A stretch of 64,000 bases of DNA from assembly GCA_963677755.1 (NCBI GenBank), contig OY782506.1, positions 124,001 to 188,000 on the forward strand, written 5' to 3'. Made by a program: the position numbers and the translations under genes. The notes beneath the pieces are model-generated. The model was not told the DNA's origin, ran no database searches, and was given only the letters and a program-made list of their open reading frames with translations. Origin of the DNA: JAIOSF01 sp963677755 (lineage in GTDB: Bacteria > Campylobacterota > Campylobacteria > Campylobacterales > Arcobacteraceae). This document shows, piece after piece, positions 53,429 through 61,920 of the stretch. Positions within the stretch are counted from its first letter, which is position 1. Every line of letters begins with the position of its first letter.

Positions 53429-54730
53429 ATGGAATTTAATGCAAAGAAAATAGACGAAGCAAACGCGGTCGTTACAGCAACACTACAAGCAGCAGCGATT
53501 GATGCAAGCTTAACAAAGATAGCTAAAGAAGCGGCTAAAACACTTGATGTTCAAGGATTTAGAAAAGGGAAAGTACCTGTAGCAGTTGTAAAAAGCAGAT
53601 ACGCAGAAAAGTTACAGCAAGATGCTGAAGGTGAAGCTTTAAGAGCAGTTTTAAATGAAGCATTAGCAGAGTTAAAAATAGCAAATACTGATTTAATCGG
53701 TGAACCAGCAATCACAAAATTTGATAAAAAAGAGAATGGTGATATAGATGTTGAGATTCAATTATCTTCTAGACCACAATTTGACTTAGGTGATTATAAA
53801 GCACTTTTACCAGAAATAAAAACAAAAAAAGTTACAGCTAAAGAGATTGATGAAAAGTTAAATGAGATGGCAGCGCACTCTGCACCATTAACAAAAATCA
53901 AAAGAAAAAGAATGGCAAAAGATGGTGATTTCGCTGTTATTGATTTTGAAGGGTTTAAAGATGGTGTTCCATTTGAAGGTGGAAAAGCTGAAAAACATAC
54001 ATTAGAGATTGGTAGTGGTTCTTTTATTCCAGGATTTGAAGAGCAAGTTATCGGTATGAAGTATGAAGAAGAAAAAGAGATTACAGTAACTTTCCCAGAA
54101 CAATACCAAGCAGCTGATTTAGCAGGTGCTGAAGTTGTATTTAAAGTAAAATTACATGAAATTCAAGAAAAAGCAGAACCTGTAATAGATGATGAGTTTG
54201 CTCAAAAAGTATTACCACAAGAAAAAGATGTAACAGTTGATATGTTAAAAGAGAAAATGAAAGAACAAATCAAAGCAGAAAAAACAGCAAAATACTATAA
54301 CGAAGAGTTAAAACCAGCATATCTTGAAGCACTTGTAGAAAAAGTTGACTTTGCAGTTCCAACAGCTGTTTTAGAACAAGAAATTAGCCAAGCTCTTAAC
54401 AATCAAGTAAGAAGTATGAGTGAAGAAGAGATAAAAGAACTTCAAGAAAACAAAGAAAAAATTGAAGAGATGAGAAAAGAAGCTACTCCAGAAGCTACAA
54501 AAAGTGTAAAAGCTACATTTATTGTTGATGCACTTGCTAAAGCAGAAAAAGTAGAAGTTGCAGATCAAGAAGTGACTCAAACATTATATTATGAAGCGAT
54601 GATGCAAGGTCAAGATGGTCAAGCTTTAATCAAACAATATGAAGAAGCAGGGTACTTACCAGCAATTAAAATGTCAATGATTGAGCAAAAAGTTATCACT
54701 AAACTTTTAGATGAGAAAGCAGGAAAATAA
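53429..54730 (+). CDS. tig: Trigger factor chaperone
   Basis: A 433-residue protein. The N-terminal ribosome-binding domain has the signature GFRKGKVPVAVVKSRY. The central PPIase (FKBP-type) domain has VIDFEGFKDGVPFEGGKAEK, ELGSGSFIPGFE-type sequence and the VTFPEQYQA segment. The C-terminal helical chaperone domain reaches residue 433. It binds nascent chains at the ribosome exit tunnel. GGAG precedes the ATG, and a TAAAAT lies about 36 bp upstream. Its stop overlaps the clpP start by one base (TAATG). The order tig-clpP-def-greA couples folding, degradation and processing of new proteins. Confidence 0.97.
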   Translation: MEFNAKKIDEANAVVTATLQAAAIDASLTKIAKEAAKTLDVQGFRKGKVPVAVVKSRYAEKLQQDAEGEALRAVLNEALAELKIANTDLIGEPAITKFDKKENGDIDVEIQLSSRPQFDLGDYKALLPEIKTKKVTAKEIDEKLNEMAAHSAPLTKIKRKRMAKDGDFAVIDFEGFKDGVPFEGGKAEKHTLEIGSGSFIPGFEEQVIGMKYEEEKEITVTFPEQYQAADLAGAEVVFKVKLHEIQEKAEPVIDDEFAQKVLPQEKDVTVDMLKEKMKEQIKAEKTAKYYNEELKPAYLEALVEKVDFAVPTAVLEQEISQALNNQVRSMSEEEIKELQENKEKIEEMRKEATPEATKSVKATFIVDALAKAEKVEVADQEVTQTLYYEAMMQGQDGQALIKQYEEAGYLPAIKMSMIEQKVITKLLDEKAGK

Positions 54731-55314
54731 TGTCTTATATACCAGTTGTTGTTGAACAAACAGGAAGAGGAGAGAGAAGTTATGATATTTACTCTCGTCT
54801 TTTAAAAGATAGAATTATTATGCTAAGTGGTGAGGTAAACGATCAAGTTGCTTCAACTGTTGTAGCACAACTTCTATTTTTAGAAGCAGAAGATCCAGAA
54901 AAAGATATCTACCTTTATATCAACTCTCCAGGTGGAGTTGTAACTTCAGGTATGTCTATGTTTGATACAATGAACTATATCAAGCCAGATATTTGTACTA
55001 TTTGTATAGGACAAGCTGCTTCTATGGGTGCTTTTTTATTAAGTGCTGGGGCAAAAGGGAAAAGATTTGCTTTACCACATAGTAGAATAATGATTCACCA
55101 ACCTTTAGGTGGAGCACAAGGACAAGCTACAGATATAGCTATCCAAGCAAAAGAGATTTTAAGAATGAAAGATGAGTTAAATCAACTTTTAGCAGATCAT
55201 ACAGGTCAAGATGTAGAAAAAATTGCACTTGATACTGATAGAGATAACTTTATGTCAGCACAAGAAGCTTGTGATTATGGGCTTGTTGATAAAGTAATAG
55301 AAAGACACGAATAG
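54730..55314 (+). CDS. clpP: ATP-dependent Clp protease proteolytic subunit
   Basis: A 194-residue serine peptidase of standard length that forms the tetradecameric ClpP chamber and works with ClpX or ClpA. The catalytic Ser is in GQAASMGAFLL and the His in RIMIHQPLGGAQGQ; the Asp is in the late ALDTDRDNFMSA segment. LYINSPGGVVTSGMSMFDT is the family's substrate-groove motif. It starts inside the tig stop codon and is followed by def after 10 bp. Confidence 0.98.
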   Translation: MSYIPVVVEQTGRGERSYDIYSRLLKDRIIMLSGEVNDQVASTVVAQLLFLEAEDPEKDIYLYINSPGGVVTSGMSMFDTMNYIKPDICTICIGQAASMGAFLLSAGAKGKRFALPHSRIMIHQPLGGAQGQATDIAIQAKEILRMKDELNQLLADHTGQDVEKIALDTDRDNFMSAQEACDYGLVDKVIERHE

Positions 55315-55324
55315 AGAGAATTTT

Positions 55325-55864
55325 ATGGTTAGAGAGATAATAACATACCCAAATCCAATATTAAGAAAAAAGTCACGCGATGTGGAAAATTTTGATGAAG
55401 AACTTCATACTCTTTTAGATGATATGAATGAAACTATGTTGAGTGCTGGGGGTGTTGGTCTAGCTGCCATACAAGTAGCTGTTGATTTGAATATTTTACT
55501 AATCAATATTCCTATTGATAATGAAGGTGAACTTGATGATGGTGTACAAAAAGAAGAGAATCTAATTGAAGCTATCAATCCAGTTATTACTCATAAAGAT
55601 GGGGAACTTGTTTTTAATGAAGGGTGTTTAAGTATACCTGGGTTTCACGCAGAAGTGAAACGAGCCGAACATGTAATAGTTGAATATTATAACAGACACG
55701 GTGAAAAACAAACTATGGAAGCAGAAGACTTTTTAGCTGTTGCATGGCAACATGAGATGGAACACCTAAGTGGTCATGTATTTATAGAACATTTGTCTTT
55801 TTTAAAAAGAAAAAAGTTTGAAAAAGAGTGGAAAAAAGAACTAAAAGAAAAGGGTAAAAGATAA
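55325..55864 (+). CDS. def: Peptide deformylase
   Basis: A 179-residue metalloenzyme that removes the formyl group from N-terminal methionine. Motif 1 is GVGLAAIQV (GxGxAAxQ), motif 2 is EGCLSIPG with the metal-binding Cys, and motif 3 is WQHEMEHLSG, a HExxH metal site with Glu where most members have Asp (HExDH). An acidic insertion near residue 65 (DNEGELDDGVQKEEN) is longer than in E. coli. Its stop overlaps the greA start (TAATG). Confidence 0.97.
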   Translation: MVREIITYPNPILRKKSRDVENFDEELHTLLDDMNETMLSAGGVGLAAIQVAVDLNILLINIPIDNEGELDDGVQKEENLIEAINPVITHKDGELVFNEGCLSIPGFHAEVKRAEHVIVEYYNRHGEKQTMEAEDFLAVAWQHEMEHLSGHVFIEHLSFLKRKKFEKEWKKELKEKGKR

Positions 55865-56352
55865 TGCAAAAAGAACCAATGAGAAGTGTAGATTATGATA
55901 TTCTTACAAAAACTCTTAGTGATATGAAACTTATTGAACGACCAAAGATATTAGTAGCTATCGAAGAAGCTAGACAACTAGGGGACTTAAAAGAAAATGC
56001 AGAATACCATGCAGCAAAAGAAGACCAAGCAAATATAAATAAAAAAATAGCAGAATTAGAAGACCTTATCACAAGAGTTGTGATAATAGACCCAAGCACT
56101 TTAGCACATGATAAGATAAGCTTTGGTTCAACTATATCTCTTGTAGATGTAGCTACTGATGAAGAGATAACATACACTATAGTTTCTTCAGCACATAGCA
56201 ATCCAGAAGAGGGAAAAATATCATTCCACTCACCACTAGCAAAACAGCTTTTAGGGAAAAGTACAGGGGATGAGTGTATAGCACAACTTCCAGGTGGGAA
56301 AAGAGAGTTTGAGATAGAAGAGGTTTATTATGATGAGGATAGATTAGCTTAA
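55864..56352 (+). CDS. greA: Transcription elongation factor GreA
   Basis: A 162-residue protein. The N-terminal coiled coil carries RPKILVAIEEARQLGDLKEN followed by AEYHAAKEDQ, the tip with the acidic residues that stimulate transcript cleavage by backtracked RNA polymerase. The C-terminal FKBP-like domain has FGSTISLVDVATDEEITYTI and ISFHSPLAKQLLGKSTGDE. It starts at the ATG overlapping the def stop. Its 3' end overlaps the stop of the convergent nuclease-like gene by four bases, marking the edge between the housekeeping operon and the accessory island. Confidence 0.95.
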   Translation: MQKEPMRSVDYDILTKTLSDMKLIERPKILVAIEEARQLGDLKENAEYHAAKEDQANINKKIAELEDLITRVVIIDPSTLAHDKISFGSTISLVDVATDEEITYTIVSSAHSNPEEGKISFHSPLAKQLLGKSTGDECIAQLPGGKREFEIEEVYYDEDRLA

Positions 56353-57182
56353 TTGTATTGAATACTTTTAATAATATTCAAATTGTCAAATTCACAATTT
56401 GTAAATTCTAACTCTGTTAATCTATAAATTTCATTATTCTCATCAGAAACTATATCTATAAAAATAGTTCTAATTTTTTTTTGACTATTTGTAATTTTAG
56501 TTAAATAAATTAATGGATAATATAACTGCAACAAAGAAAATGATGTTCGTGGTTTAGAACCTTGTTTCGCCTCAAAAATAATAATCTCATCTTGATTTTC
56601 CAATACAAAATCTATTTCAAATTGAAAACCTTTATTGATTTCTTTAACACCATGAGATGTTTTAAATTCTAATTCAAAATTAGTTTTTATCTTACCAAAT
56701 TGACCATATAATAAACGACGATAAATTAAATCATCATCTATAAAGTGATTTACAATTCCAATAGCTAATGCTTTATTTAAATAAGCATTTTCATTTTTGT
56801 GAAACTTTTCTAAAGTTAATGGTATGAAACTATCTATTTGTGTAAGACTTTTTATATTAATTGTATTAAAGTCAATAGGAGTTAAGTCACAAAATATATT
56901 TCCTTTAAAGAAAAAAAACTCTGCTTGACCACAACGAATTGGCATCAAATTATTATTGATAAAATATTCTGATAAATCTTCTATTTTATAAATTGGTATC
57001 CAGTTTCCAGGCTTTGGCTTATTGAGTAATTTAGAGCTAAAAGCATTTGCATCACCATCAAAAATATTAATATGATTAATACTTGGACAAAACTTATCTT
57101 TAGATTCCAAAAATTTACATAAATAATTTTTATTTGTAGTATTAAAAATATTTAGTACTTCTATCCAATCATTTTTAGCCAA
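56349..57182 (-). CDS. PD-(D/E)XK-type nuclease-like protein, possible type II restriction enzyme
   Basis: A 277-residue protein starting at a TTG with AGGA upstream. Near residues 188-207, FQFEIDFVLENQDEIIIFEA followed by KQG gives Asp191, Glu204 and Lys206, the D-(x)n-ExK arrangement of PD-(D/E)XK nucleases. The N-terminal half (NWIPIYKIEDLSEYF, then CGQAEFFFFKG) may handle recognition. It follows the HTH controller gene by 13 bp, the layout of a C-protein and restriction-enzyme pair. However, no DNA methyltransferase lies in the island, so either the methylase is elsewhere, the enzyme recognises modified or foreign DNA, or the fold serves another role. The family name is not certain. Confidence 0.6.
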   Translation of the reverse strand: MAKNDWIEVLNIFNTTNKNYLCKFLESKDKFCPSINHINIFDGDANAFSSKLLNKPKPGNWIPIYKIEDLSEYFINNNLMPIRCGQAEFFFFKGNIFCDLTPIDFNTINIKSLTQIDSFIPLTLEKFHKNENAYLNKALAIGIVNHFIDDDLIYRRLLYGQFGKIKTNFELEFKTSHGVKEINKGFQFEIDFVLENQDEIIIFEAKQGSKPRTSFSLLQLYYPLIYLTKITNSQKKIRTIFIDIVSDENNEIYRLTELEFTNCEFDNLNIIKSIQYN

Positions 57183-57195
57183 ATTTTTTCCTATA

Positions 57196-57450
57196 TTAAT
57201 CTATTATCTTGAAAAACTCATTCATATCACATTCTAAAATTAAAGAGATAAGGTATAAATGTTTTAAATTAAAATGTTGTTTTTTTAGATAAAGTTCTGA
57301 CTGAGAAACTAGACCAACTGATTTAAACCCTAAAGATTGTGATAGTTGAAGTTGGGTTAGCCCTTTTTCTTCTCTTAATCTTTTAACATTTTTCCCAATA
57401 TTTATATAAAATTCATCAATTATATTTTCATCCAAATTTTCAATATTCAT
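57196..57450 (-). CDS. Small Xre/Cro-type HTH regulator, C-protein-like
   Basis: An 84-residue DNA-binding protein. Residues about 14-75 are a helix-turn-helix of the Xre family: NVKRLREEKGLTQLQLSQSL, then FKSVGLVSQSELYLK and the dimerisation helix with LYLISLILECDMNEFF. Size and position immediately upstream of a nuclease-like gene match controller proteins of restriction systems. TTAGGAT precedes the ATG. Two similar palindromic boxes (57464-57477 and 57521-57534) lie in the divergent promoter region next to it, probably its operators, which would make it autoregulatory and also a regulator of the divergent 57552 gene. Confidence 0.82.
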   Translation of the reverse strand: MNIENLDENIIDEFYINIGKNVKRLREEKGLTQLQLSQSLGFKSVGLVSQSELYLKKQHFNLKHLYLISLILECDMNEFFKIID

Positions 57451-57463
57451 AATTATCCTAATT

Positions 57464-57477
57464 ACTAGTAGTTACTA
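57464..57477. promoter_or_regulatory. Operator-like box 1
   Basis: ACTAGTAGTTACTA. Its last 12 bases, TAGTAGTTACTA, are palindromic but for the central pair. It lies 14 bp upstream of the HTH gene's ATG, overlapping where its promoter or leader would be, and differs from box 2 at one base. Confidence 0.6.
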
Positions 57478-57520
57478 CTTAAGTTGTTTCTAATCTTATA
57501 ATTATATAATTTCTTTATCA

Positions 57521-57534
57521 ACTAGTAATTACTA
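57521..57534. promoter_or_regulatory. Operator-like box 2
   Basis: ACTAGTAATTACTA, whose last 12 bases are a perfect palindrome (TAGTAATTACTA). It lies 17 bp before the start of the divergent gene, 57 bp from box 1. Between the boxes lies ATTATATAAT, itself palindromic, which could serve as -10 element in both directions. Confidence 0.6.
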
Positions 57535-57551
57535 TGTAAAAGGATATAATT

Positions 57552-58028
57552 TTGCTATCAAAACTCAAAATACTAAAAAAGAAAATAGATGAAAATATTG
57601 ATAAATTAGAAAAAATTTGTCCTCATAGTAGAGATGTATCAGATGCAATATCAATATTGATAAACAACAATGCAAGTGATATGATGGTCAAGTCATGGAT
57701 GCAAGGAGTATTAGAATTGACAAAAGATGTTGAAGTTGCCCTTGACAGTATTTCCCAAAAAGAAAAGATAGATATACTAAAAAAGAACAACTTAATAAAT
57801 TCTTCTCAAACCCATAAACATACAAATAAAAAAGAGAGACTAAAAAAGTTACAAAGGCTCATAGTCCTTCATATAGAAAAACTAATGATAAAATATCCCC
57901 ATAGCATGCTTATATATGAAGCGATGGATCAACTGATCAATATGGATGCATCAGATGACTTTATACAACCATGGCTAAATAGTATTGATGATTTTGTAGC
58001 ACTACTAGATACAAAAAGCGGTATATGA
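57552..58028 (+). CDS. Hypothetical protein with two internal repeats
   Basis: A 158-residue protein starting at a TTG eight bases after AAAAGGA. I recognise no family, but the protein is two copies of one helical unit of about 60 residues. Copy 1 (residues 1-64) has IDKLEKICPHSRDVSDAISI, then LINNNASD and VKSWMQGVLE. Copy 2 (about 93-156) has IEKLMIKYPHSMLIYEAMDQ, then LINMDASD and IQPWLNSID. The linker is Lys/Ser/His-rich. Such a pair could form a pseudo-dimer. It is divergent from the HTH gene and shares its operator region, so it may be co-regulated with the nuclease-like gene. Confidence 0.65.
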   Translation: MLSKLKILKKKIDENIDKLEKICPHSRDVSDAISILINNNASDMMVKSWMQGVLELTKDVEVALDSISQKEKIDILKKNNLINSSQTHKHTNKKERLKKLQRLIVLHIEKLMIKYPHSMLIYEAMDQLINMDASDDFIQPWLNSIDDFVALLDTKSGI

Positions 58029-58057
58029 TTTAAGTTATAAATGCTTAACTTTAGTAA

Positions 58058-58088
58058 ATGATACGAAAAGACAAAATATTCGTATCAT
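58058..58088. promoter_or_regulatory. Inverted repeat upstream of the Fic gene
   Basis: ATGATACGAA and its exact complement TTCGTATCAT, separated by 11 nt. No T tract follows, so it is more operator-like than terminator-like. It lies 72 bp before the Fic start codon and about 40 bp before a TATAAT (near 58130), suiting a regulator site. A related half-site (TCATATCATT) follows at about 58110. Confidence 0.55.
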
Positions 58089-58160
58089 AAATGATGTGCA
58101 TTTATTGATTTTTCATATCATTTGTACTATAATGACTAAAATATAAAATAAAGAATAACT

Positions 58161-59288
58161 ATGAAAAGATGGATATGGGAACATAATGAATATCCCAATT
58201 TTACTTACGATATAAAAAAACTAACTCCACTAATAGAGAAAGTATCACAAGAACAAGGTTATCTAATAGCAATGACAAAAGTTATGAATCAAGATAATAT
58301 TGATTTAACACAATTAGATGCATTGATGAGTGAAGCAATAAGTACAAGTGCAATAGAGGGTAAAATACTCAATCGAGATAGTGTAAAAGCATCCATTAAA
58401 AAAAAACTTGGATTTGAAGATGTAGATCTTAGTAAAATTGATAGAGATACAGATTATTTAGTTGAAGTACTCATTGATGCAAATAGCAATTATGATGACG
58501 ACTTAACAAATGAGCGACTATTTGGTTGGCACAATGCACTTTTTCCAAAAGGTTATAGTGGTTTAATAAAAATAAATGTTGCAACTTTTAGAGGTGAAGA
58601 GACTATGGAAATAGTATCAGGTGGTGCAGGAAAAGAAAAAACATATTATATCGCACCACCTAGAGAAAAGTTAGAAGATGAGATGGCCGAATTTTTACGA
58701 TGGTTTAATAATCCAGATGCAAGTTTAATAAAAGCAGCTATATCTCACCTTTGGTTTGTGATAATACATCCCTTTGATGATGGAAACGGTAGAATCACAA
58801 GAGCTGTAACAGATTTAGTTTTATCTAAAATAGAAAATTCAAAAATCTCAAAATTATACTCAATGTCTAGTGCAATCAATACTGATAGAAAAGGTTATTA
58901 TAAAGCATTAGAATATACTACAGGATATATCCAAAAAGAGGATGGCTTTTTGGATATTACTTTATGGTGTGAATGGTTTTTATCAACTTTACATACAGCA
59001 TTGGTTGATACAAAACAGAAGTTAACTTACATCATAGATAAAACAAATTTTTGGGATAAACATAAACAGAGTAATCTAAATGCAAGACAAATAAAAGTAT
59101 TAAATAAAATACTAGATATAGGCGTTGATAACTTTCAAGGAGACTTAAGTAAAAAAAAATATATCACTATAGCCGATACTACATCAGCAACAGCATCTAG
59201 AGATATTAAAGAGCTATTAGATTTAGGTTGCATAAAACAAGTAGAGGGAACAATAGGGAAAAATACAAGATATAGAGTTTGTGTTTAA
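58161..59288 (+). CDS. Fic-domain protein with N-terminal inhibitory motif and winged helix (DUF4172-type)
   Basis: A 375-residue protein. The start KRWIWEHNEYPNFTYD is the DUF4172-like region of this Fic group. Residues 62-67 in SEAISTSAIEGKIL match the (S/T)xxxE(G/N) inhibitory motif, whose Glu66 would block the ATP site in cis. The Fic motif HPFDDGNGRITR starts at His203, with the upstream flap around EEMAEFL...WF. Residues about 305-375 form a winged-helix domain (LNARQIKVLNKILDIG, then SATASRDIKELLDLGC). It should transfer AMP to a hydroxyl of a target protein, self-limited by the motif. It has its own promoter region. The target is unknown. Confidence 0.92.
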   Translation: MKRWIWEHNEYPNFTYDIKKLTPLIEKVSQEQGYLIAMTKVMNQDNIDLTQLDALMSEAISTSAIEGKILNRDSVKASIKKKLGFEDVDLSKIDRDTDYLVEVLIDANSNYDDDLTNERLFGWHNALFPKGYSGLIKINVATFRGEETMEIVSGGAGKEKTYYIAPPREKLEDEMAEFLRWFNNPDASLIKAAISHLWFVIIHPFDDGNGRITRAVTDLVLSKIENSKISKLYSMSSAINTDRKGYYKALEYTTGYIQKEDGFLDITLWCEWFLSTLHTALVDTKQKLTYIIDKTNFWDKHKQSNLNARQIKVLNKILDIGVDNFQGDLSKKKYITIADTTSATASRDIKELLDLGCIKQVEGTIGKNTRYRVCV

Positions 59289-59366
59289 AAGAGACATAGC
59301 TAAAAAGCAGTATATAATTCACTTTTCTATATAATGACAAAAATCAAAGAAAACTCGAGGAAAACA

Positions 59367-60377
59367 ATGAAAACAAATGTTTCAATAGTTGGAGCTACTG
59401 GATATACTGGACTTGAACTAGTTAAAATATTACATACACATCCACAATTTAATCTTACATATATAGCAAATAGTGTAGGTGATACTACTATAGATGCACT
59501 CCATCCATGTTTGACAAATGTTATCTCTATGGATGTACAAAAAGCAGACCCAAAAGATATTGCAGAGGTTTCTGAACTTTGTTTTCTAGCACTTCCTCAT
59601 AAAACATCTATGTCATTTGCTAAAGAGTTATTATCACTTGGAGTTAAAGTTGTAGATTTGAGTGCTGATTATCGACTTGAACTTGAGACTTATGAAAAAC
59701 ACTATTGTCCTCATGAAGATAAAGAAAACTTACCAAGTAGTGTATATGGATTACCTGAGTTTTATGAAGCTGAGATAAAAAAAGCAAATCTTGTAGCAAA
59801 CCCAGGGTGTTATCCTACTGCTACACTTTTGGCACTTCTGCCATTTGTAGAGTTTATAGATGAAACTACAAATATATTTATAGATGCGAAAAGTGGGGTA
59901 AGCGGAGCTGGAAAAAAACTAAGTGAAACTACACACTTCGTAACTATCAATGACAATATCTTTGCATACAATCCATTTAAACATAGACATATGCCAGAGA
60001 TTATTGAAAAAGCAAAGTTACTTAAAAACAAAGAGTTAAAAGTAAGTTTTGTACCACATCTTATTGCTGCTACTCGTGGGATGCTTGTGAGTGTATATAC
60101 AACTATAGATGAAAATATAGATGCAAAAGCAATATTAAAAGAGTTCTATGAGAAAAGTGAATTTGTACGGATAAAAGAGACACCAGTAGATATAAAATCA
60201 ACAGCTGGTACAAACTTTTGTGATATTTTTGTAGAGCAAAATGGCGATGCGTTATTTATCAATAGTAGTATTGATAATTTACTTCGAGGTGCTTCATCTC
60301 AAGCTGTTGTAAATGCAAATCTTATGTGTGGATTTGAAGCTGGAACAGGGATCAATAAAATAGCGTATGTACCTTAG
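59367..60377 (+). CDS. argC: N-acetyl-gamma-glutamyl-phosphate reductase
   Basis: A 336-residue enzyme of arginine synthesis that reduces N-acetylglutamyl phosphate with NADPH. The Rossmann motif SIVGATGYTGLELVKIL begins the protein, and the active-site Cys is in VANPGCYPTATLLALLP. The HRHMPEI and PHLIAATRGML motifs follow. The frame is open 11 codons further upstream to an ATG at 59334, but that ATG overlaps a TATAAT and has no ribosome-binding site; the ATG at 59367 has GAGGAAAA directly before it, so I use it. It converges on recN. Confidence 0.95.
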   Translation: MKTNVSIVGATGYTGLELVKILHTHPQFNLTYIANSVGDTTIDALHPCLTNVISMDVQKADPKDIAEVSELCFLALPHKTSMSFAKELLSLGVKVVDLSADYRLELETYEKHYCPHEDKENLPSSVYGLPEFYEAEIKKANLVANPGCYPTATLLALLPFVEFIDETTNIFIDAKSGVSGAGKKLSETTHFVTINDNIFAYNPFKHRHMPEIIEKAKLLKNKELKVSFVPHLIAATRGMLVSVYTTIDENIDAKAILKEFYEKSEFVRIKETPVDIKSTAGTNFCDIFVEQNGDALFINSSIDNLLRGASSQAVVNANLMCGFEAGTGINKIAYVP

Positions 60378-60390
60378 GGTACACAAGCTA

Positions 60391-61920
60391 CTACTTTAAA
60401 AGTTGTTTAGAAAACTCTAAAGCTTCAGTAGTTATATTTTCTCCACTTATCATCCTTGCAATTTCATTGATTCTTTCCTCTTTGTTTAGAGGTTTTACAG
60501 TAGAGATATTATTCTCTTTTTTTACTAAAAAATGTTGATGAGCTGTAGCACTTAGTTGTGGTTGGTGAGAGATAGCAAATATCTGATAGTTTTGTGAAAG
60601 TTTATTTAAAACTTGTGCGATACTTGCAGACTCTTTTCCACTTAAATTTGCATCAATCTCATCTAAAAACAATATCCCATTTGTATCTATTTCGTAGTGG
60701 CTTCTGGCAGTTAAAAGTGCAAGTCTTAGACGATTGAACTCACCACTACTTATTTTGTCTAACTTTGTGTTATTGAGTGTAAATTCTATAGAGTCAATAC
60801 CACTTACATCTAAACTTTTTTTATCCATATTTATTTGAAGATTTTCAAGATATAATAATTTGAGATACTCATTGATTTTTGATTCTAATAGTGGTAGATT
60901 TTTTTCTCTTTTTGTTGAGATGTTTTGTGCCAAAGTATCTAATTCAAGAGATAACTTTTTGATATTTTTTTCCAAAATAGCTTTTTCAAAAGAGATATTT
61001 TCATACCCTTCTAGTTCTTTTTCTTTCTCTTTTTTATACTCTAAAGCCTCTTTAACTCCACCGAACTTTTTATTTAATGAAGAGAGTTCTTCTATACGAG
61101 TAAGGATTTGTTCTATATCCATATCATCATTTGAAGCCAAACTATCATAAAATTTTTCAAATATATTATTTACCTCATTGATAGCTTCATCAAAAAATGA
61201 ACTATCAACATCAATTAAGTGTAAAGCACTTGATATCTTATGAGTGTTGTTCAAATATGGTTGTATCTCACTTAAAACTTCATCTACTTTATCTTTTTTA
61301 GAAAGGTTGTCTTTGATATGTTTGAGTTCATCATATTCATCCTCTTTTGGATCTAGTTTTGCAATTTTTTCTATCTCAAATTTTGTGTATTCGATGAGGT
61401 CATCTAACTCTTTTTCATCATTTTGTATTTTTGAGAACTTTTTTTGTAGAGTATGAAACTCTTCATATTTTGTTTGAAATTCATTTAAAATTGCTTTATA
61501 ACTACTATCATTTAATGAAGTTAAAAAATCAAGAAATGAGATAATCTTATCACTATCAAAATCACTTGTATCTTTTAAGTGAAGATGTTTTGAAAAAGTA
61601 GTACTGAACTCTTTGAGGTTTTTCTTTGATATGATTTGATTGTTTAAAAAATATCTTGTTTTTGAAGAGGTATTTTGTTTGACAATAATATCATCATCAT
61701 TTTCTATCCCATATGCTTCATCTTTAATTTTTAAATCTTCAAGTAACACTTCACTTACTTGCGCTTTTGAATCTGTTGTACCAAATAAAGCTAAAATAGA
61801 ACTCATCAATACAGATTTTCCAGCACCACTAGGTCCTGTAAAAACTACTAAACCTTTTTGAAACTCTAACTCTATTTGTTCAAATGACAAATAATTCTCT
61901 AGATAAAATCGATTAATCAA
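60391..61920 (-). CDS. recN: DNA repair protein RecN
   Basis: A 509-residue SMC-like ATPase that helps bring DNA ends together in double-strand break repair. Walker A is FTGPSGAGKSVL, the signature DKISSGEFNRLRLAL and Walker B GILFLDEIDANLSG; the middle (about 150-330) is a coiled coil. I start it at the TTG at 61920, whose TTGA overlaps the nadK stop and which has GGGGTG before it; an earlier in-frame TTG (61932) would put the start inside nadK without a ribosome-binding site. It is co-transcribed with nadK and rnhA. Confidence 0.93.
   Translation of the reverse strand: MINRFYLENYLSFEQIELEFQKGLVVFTGPSGAGKSVLMSSILALFGTTDSKAQVSEVLLEDLKIKDEAYGIENDDDIIVKQNTSSKTRYFLNNQIISKKNLKEFSTTFSKHLHLKDTSDFDSDKIISFLDFLTSLNDSSYKAILNEFQTKYEEFHTLQKKFSKIQNDEKELDDLIEYTKFEIEKIAKLDPKEDEYDELKHIKDNLSKKDKVDEVLSEIQPYLNNTHKISSALHLIDVDSSFFDEAINEVNNIFEKFYDSLASNDDMDIEQILTRIEELSSLNKKFGGVKEALEYKKEKEKELEGYENISFEKAILEKNIKKLSLELDTLAQNISTKREKNLPLLESKINEYLKLLYLENLQINMDKKSLDVSGIDSIEFTLNNTKLDKISSGEFNRLRLALLTARSHYEIDTNGILFLDEIDANLSGKESASIAQVLNKLSQNYQIFAISHQPQLSATAHQHFLVKKENNISTVKPLNKEERINEIARMISGENITTEALEFSKQLLK

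Noticed and set aside
59334..59366. Upstream ATG for argC
   Set aside because: It overlaps a TATAAT; the ATG at 59367 has GAGGAAAA and begins the Rossmann fold at the expected distance.
60368..60383. Hairpin TGTACC-TTAG-GGTACA between argC and recN
   Set aside because: The stem is only 6 bp and has no T tract on either side, so I do not call it a terminator.
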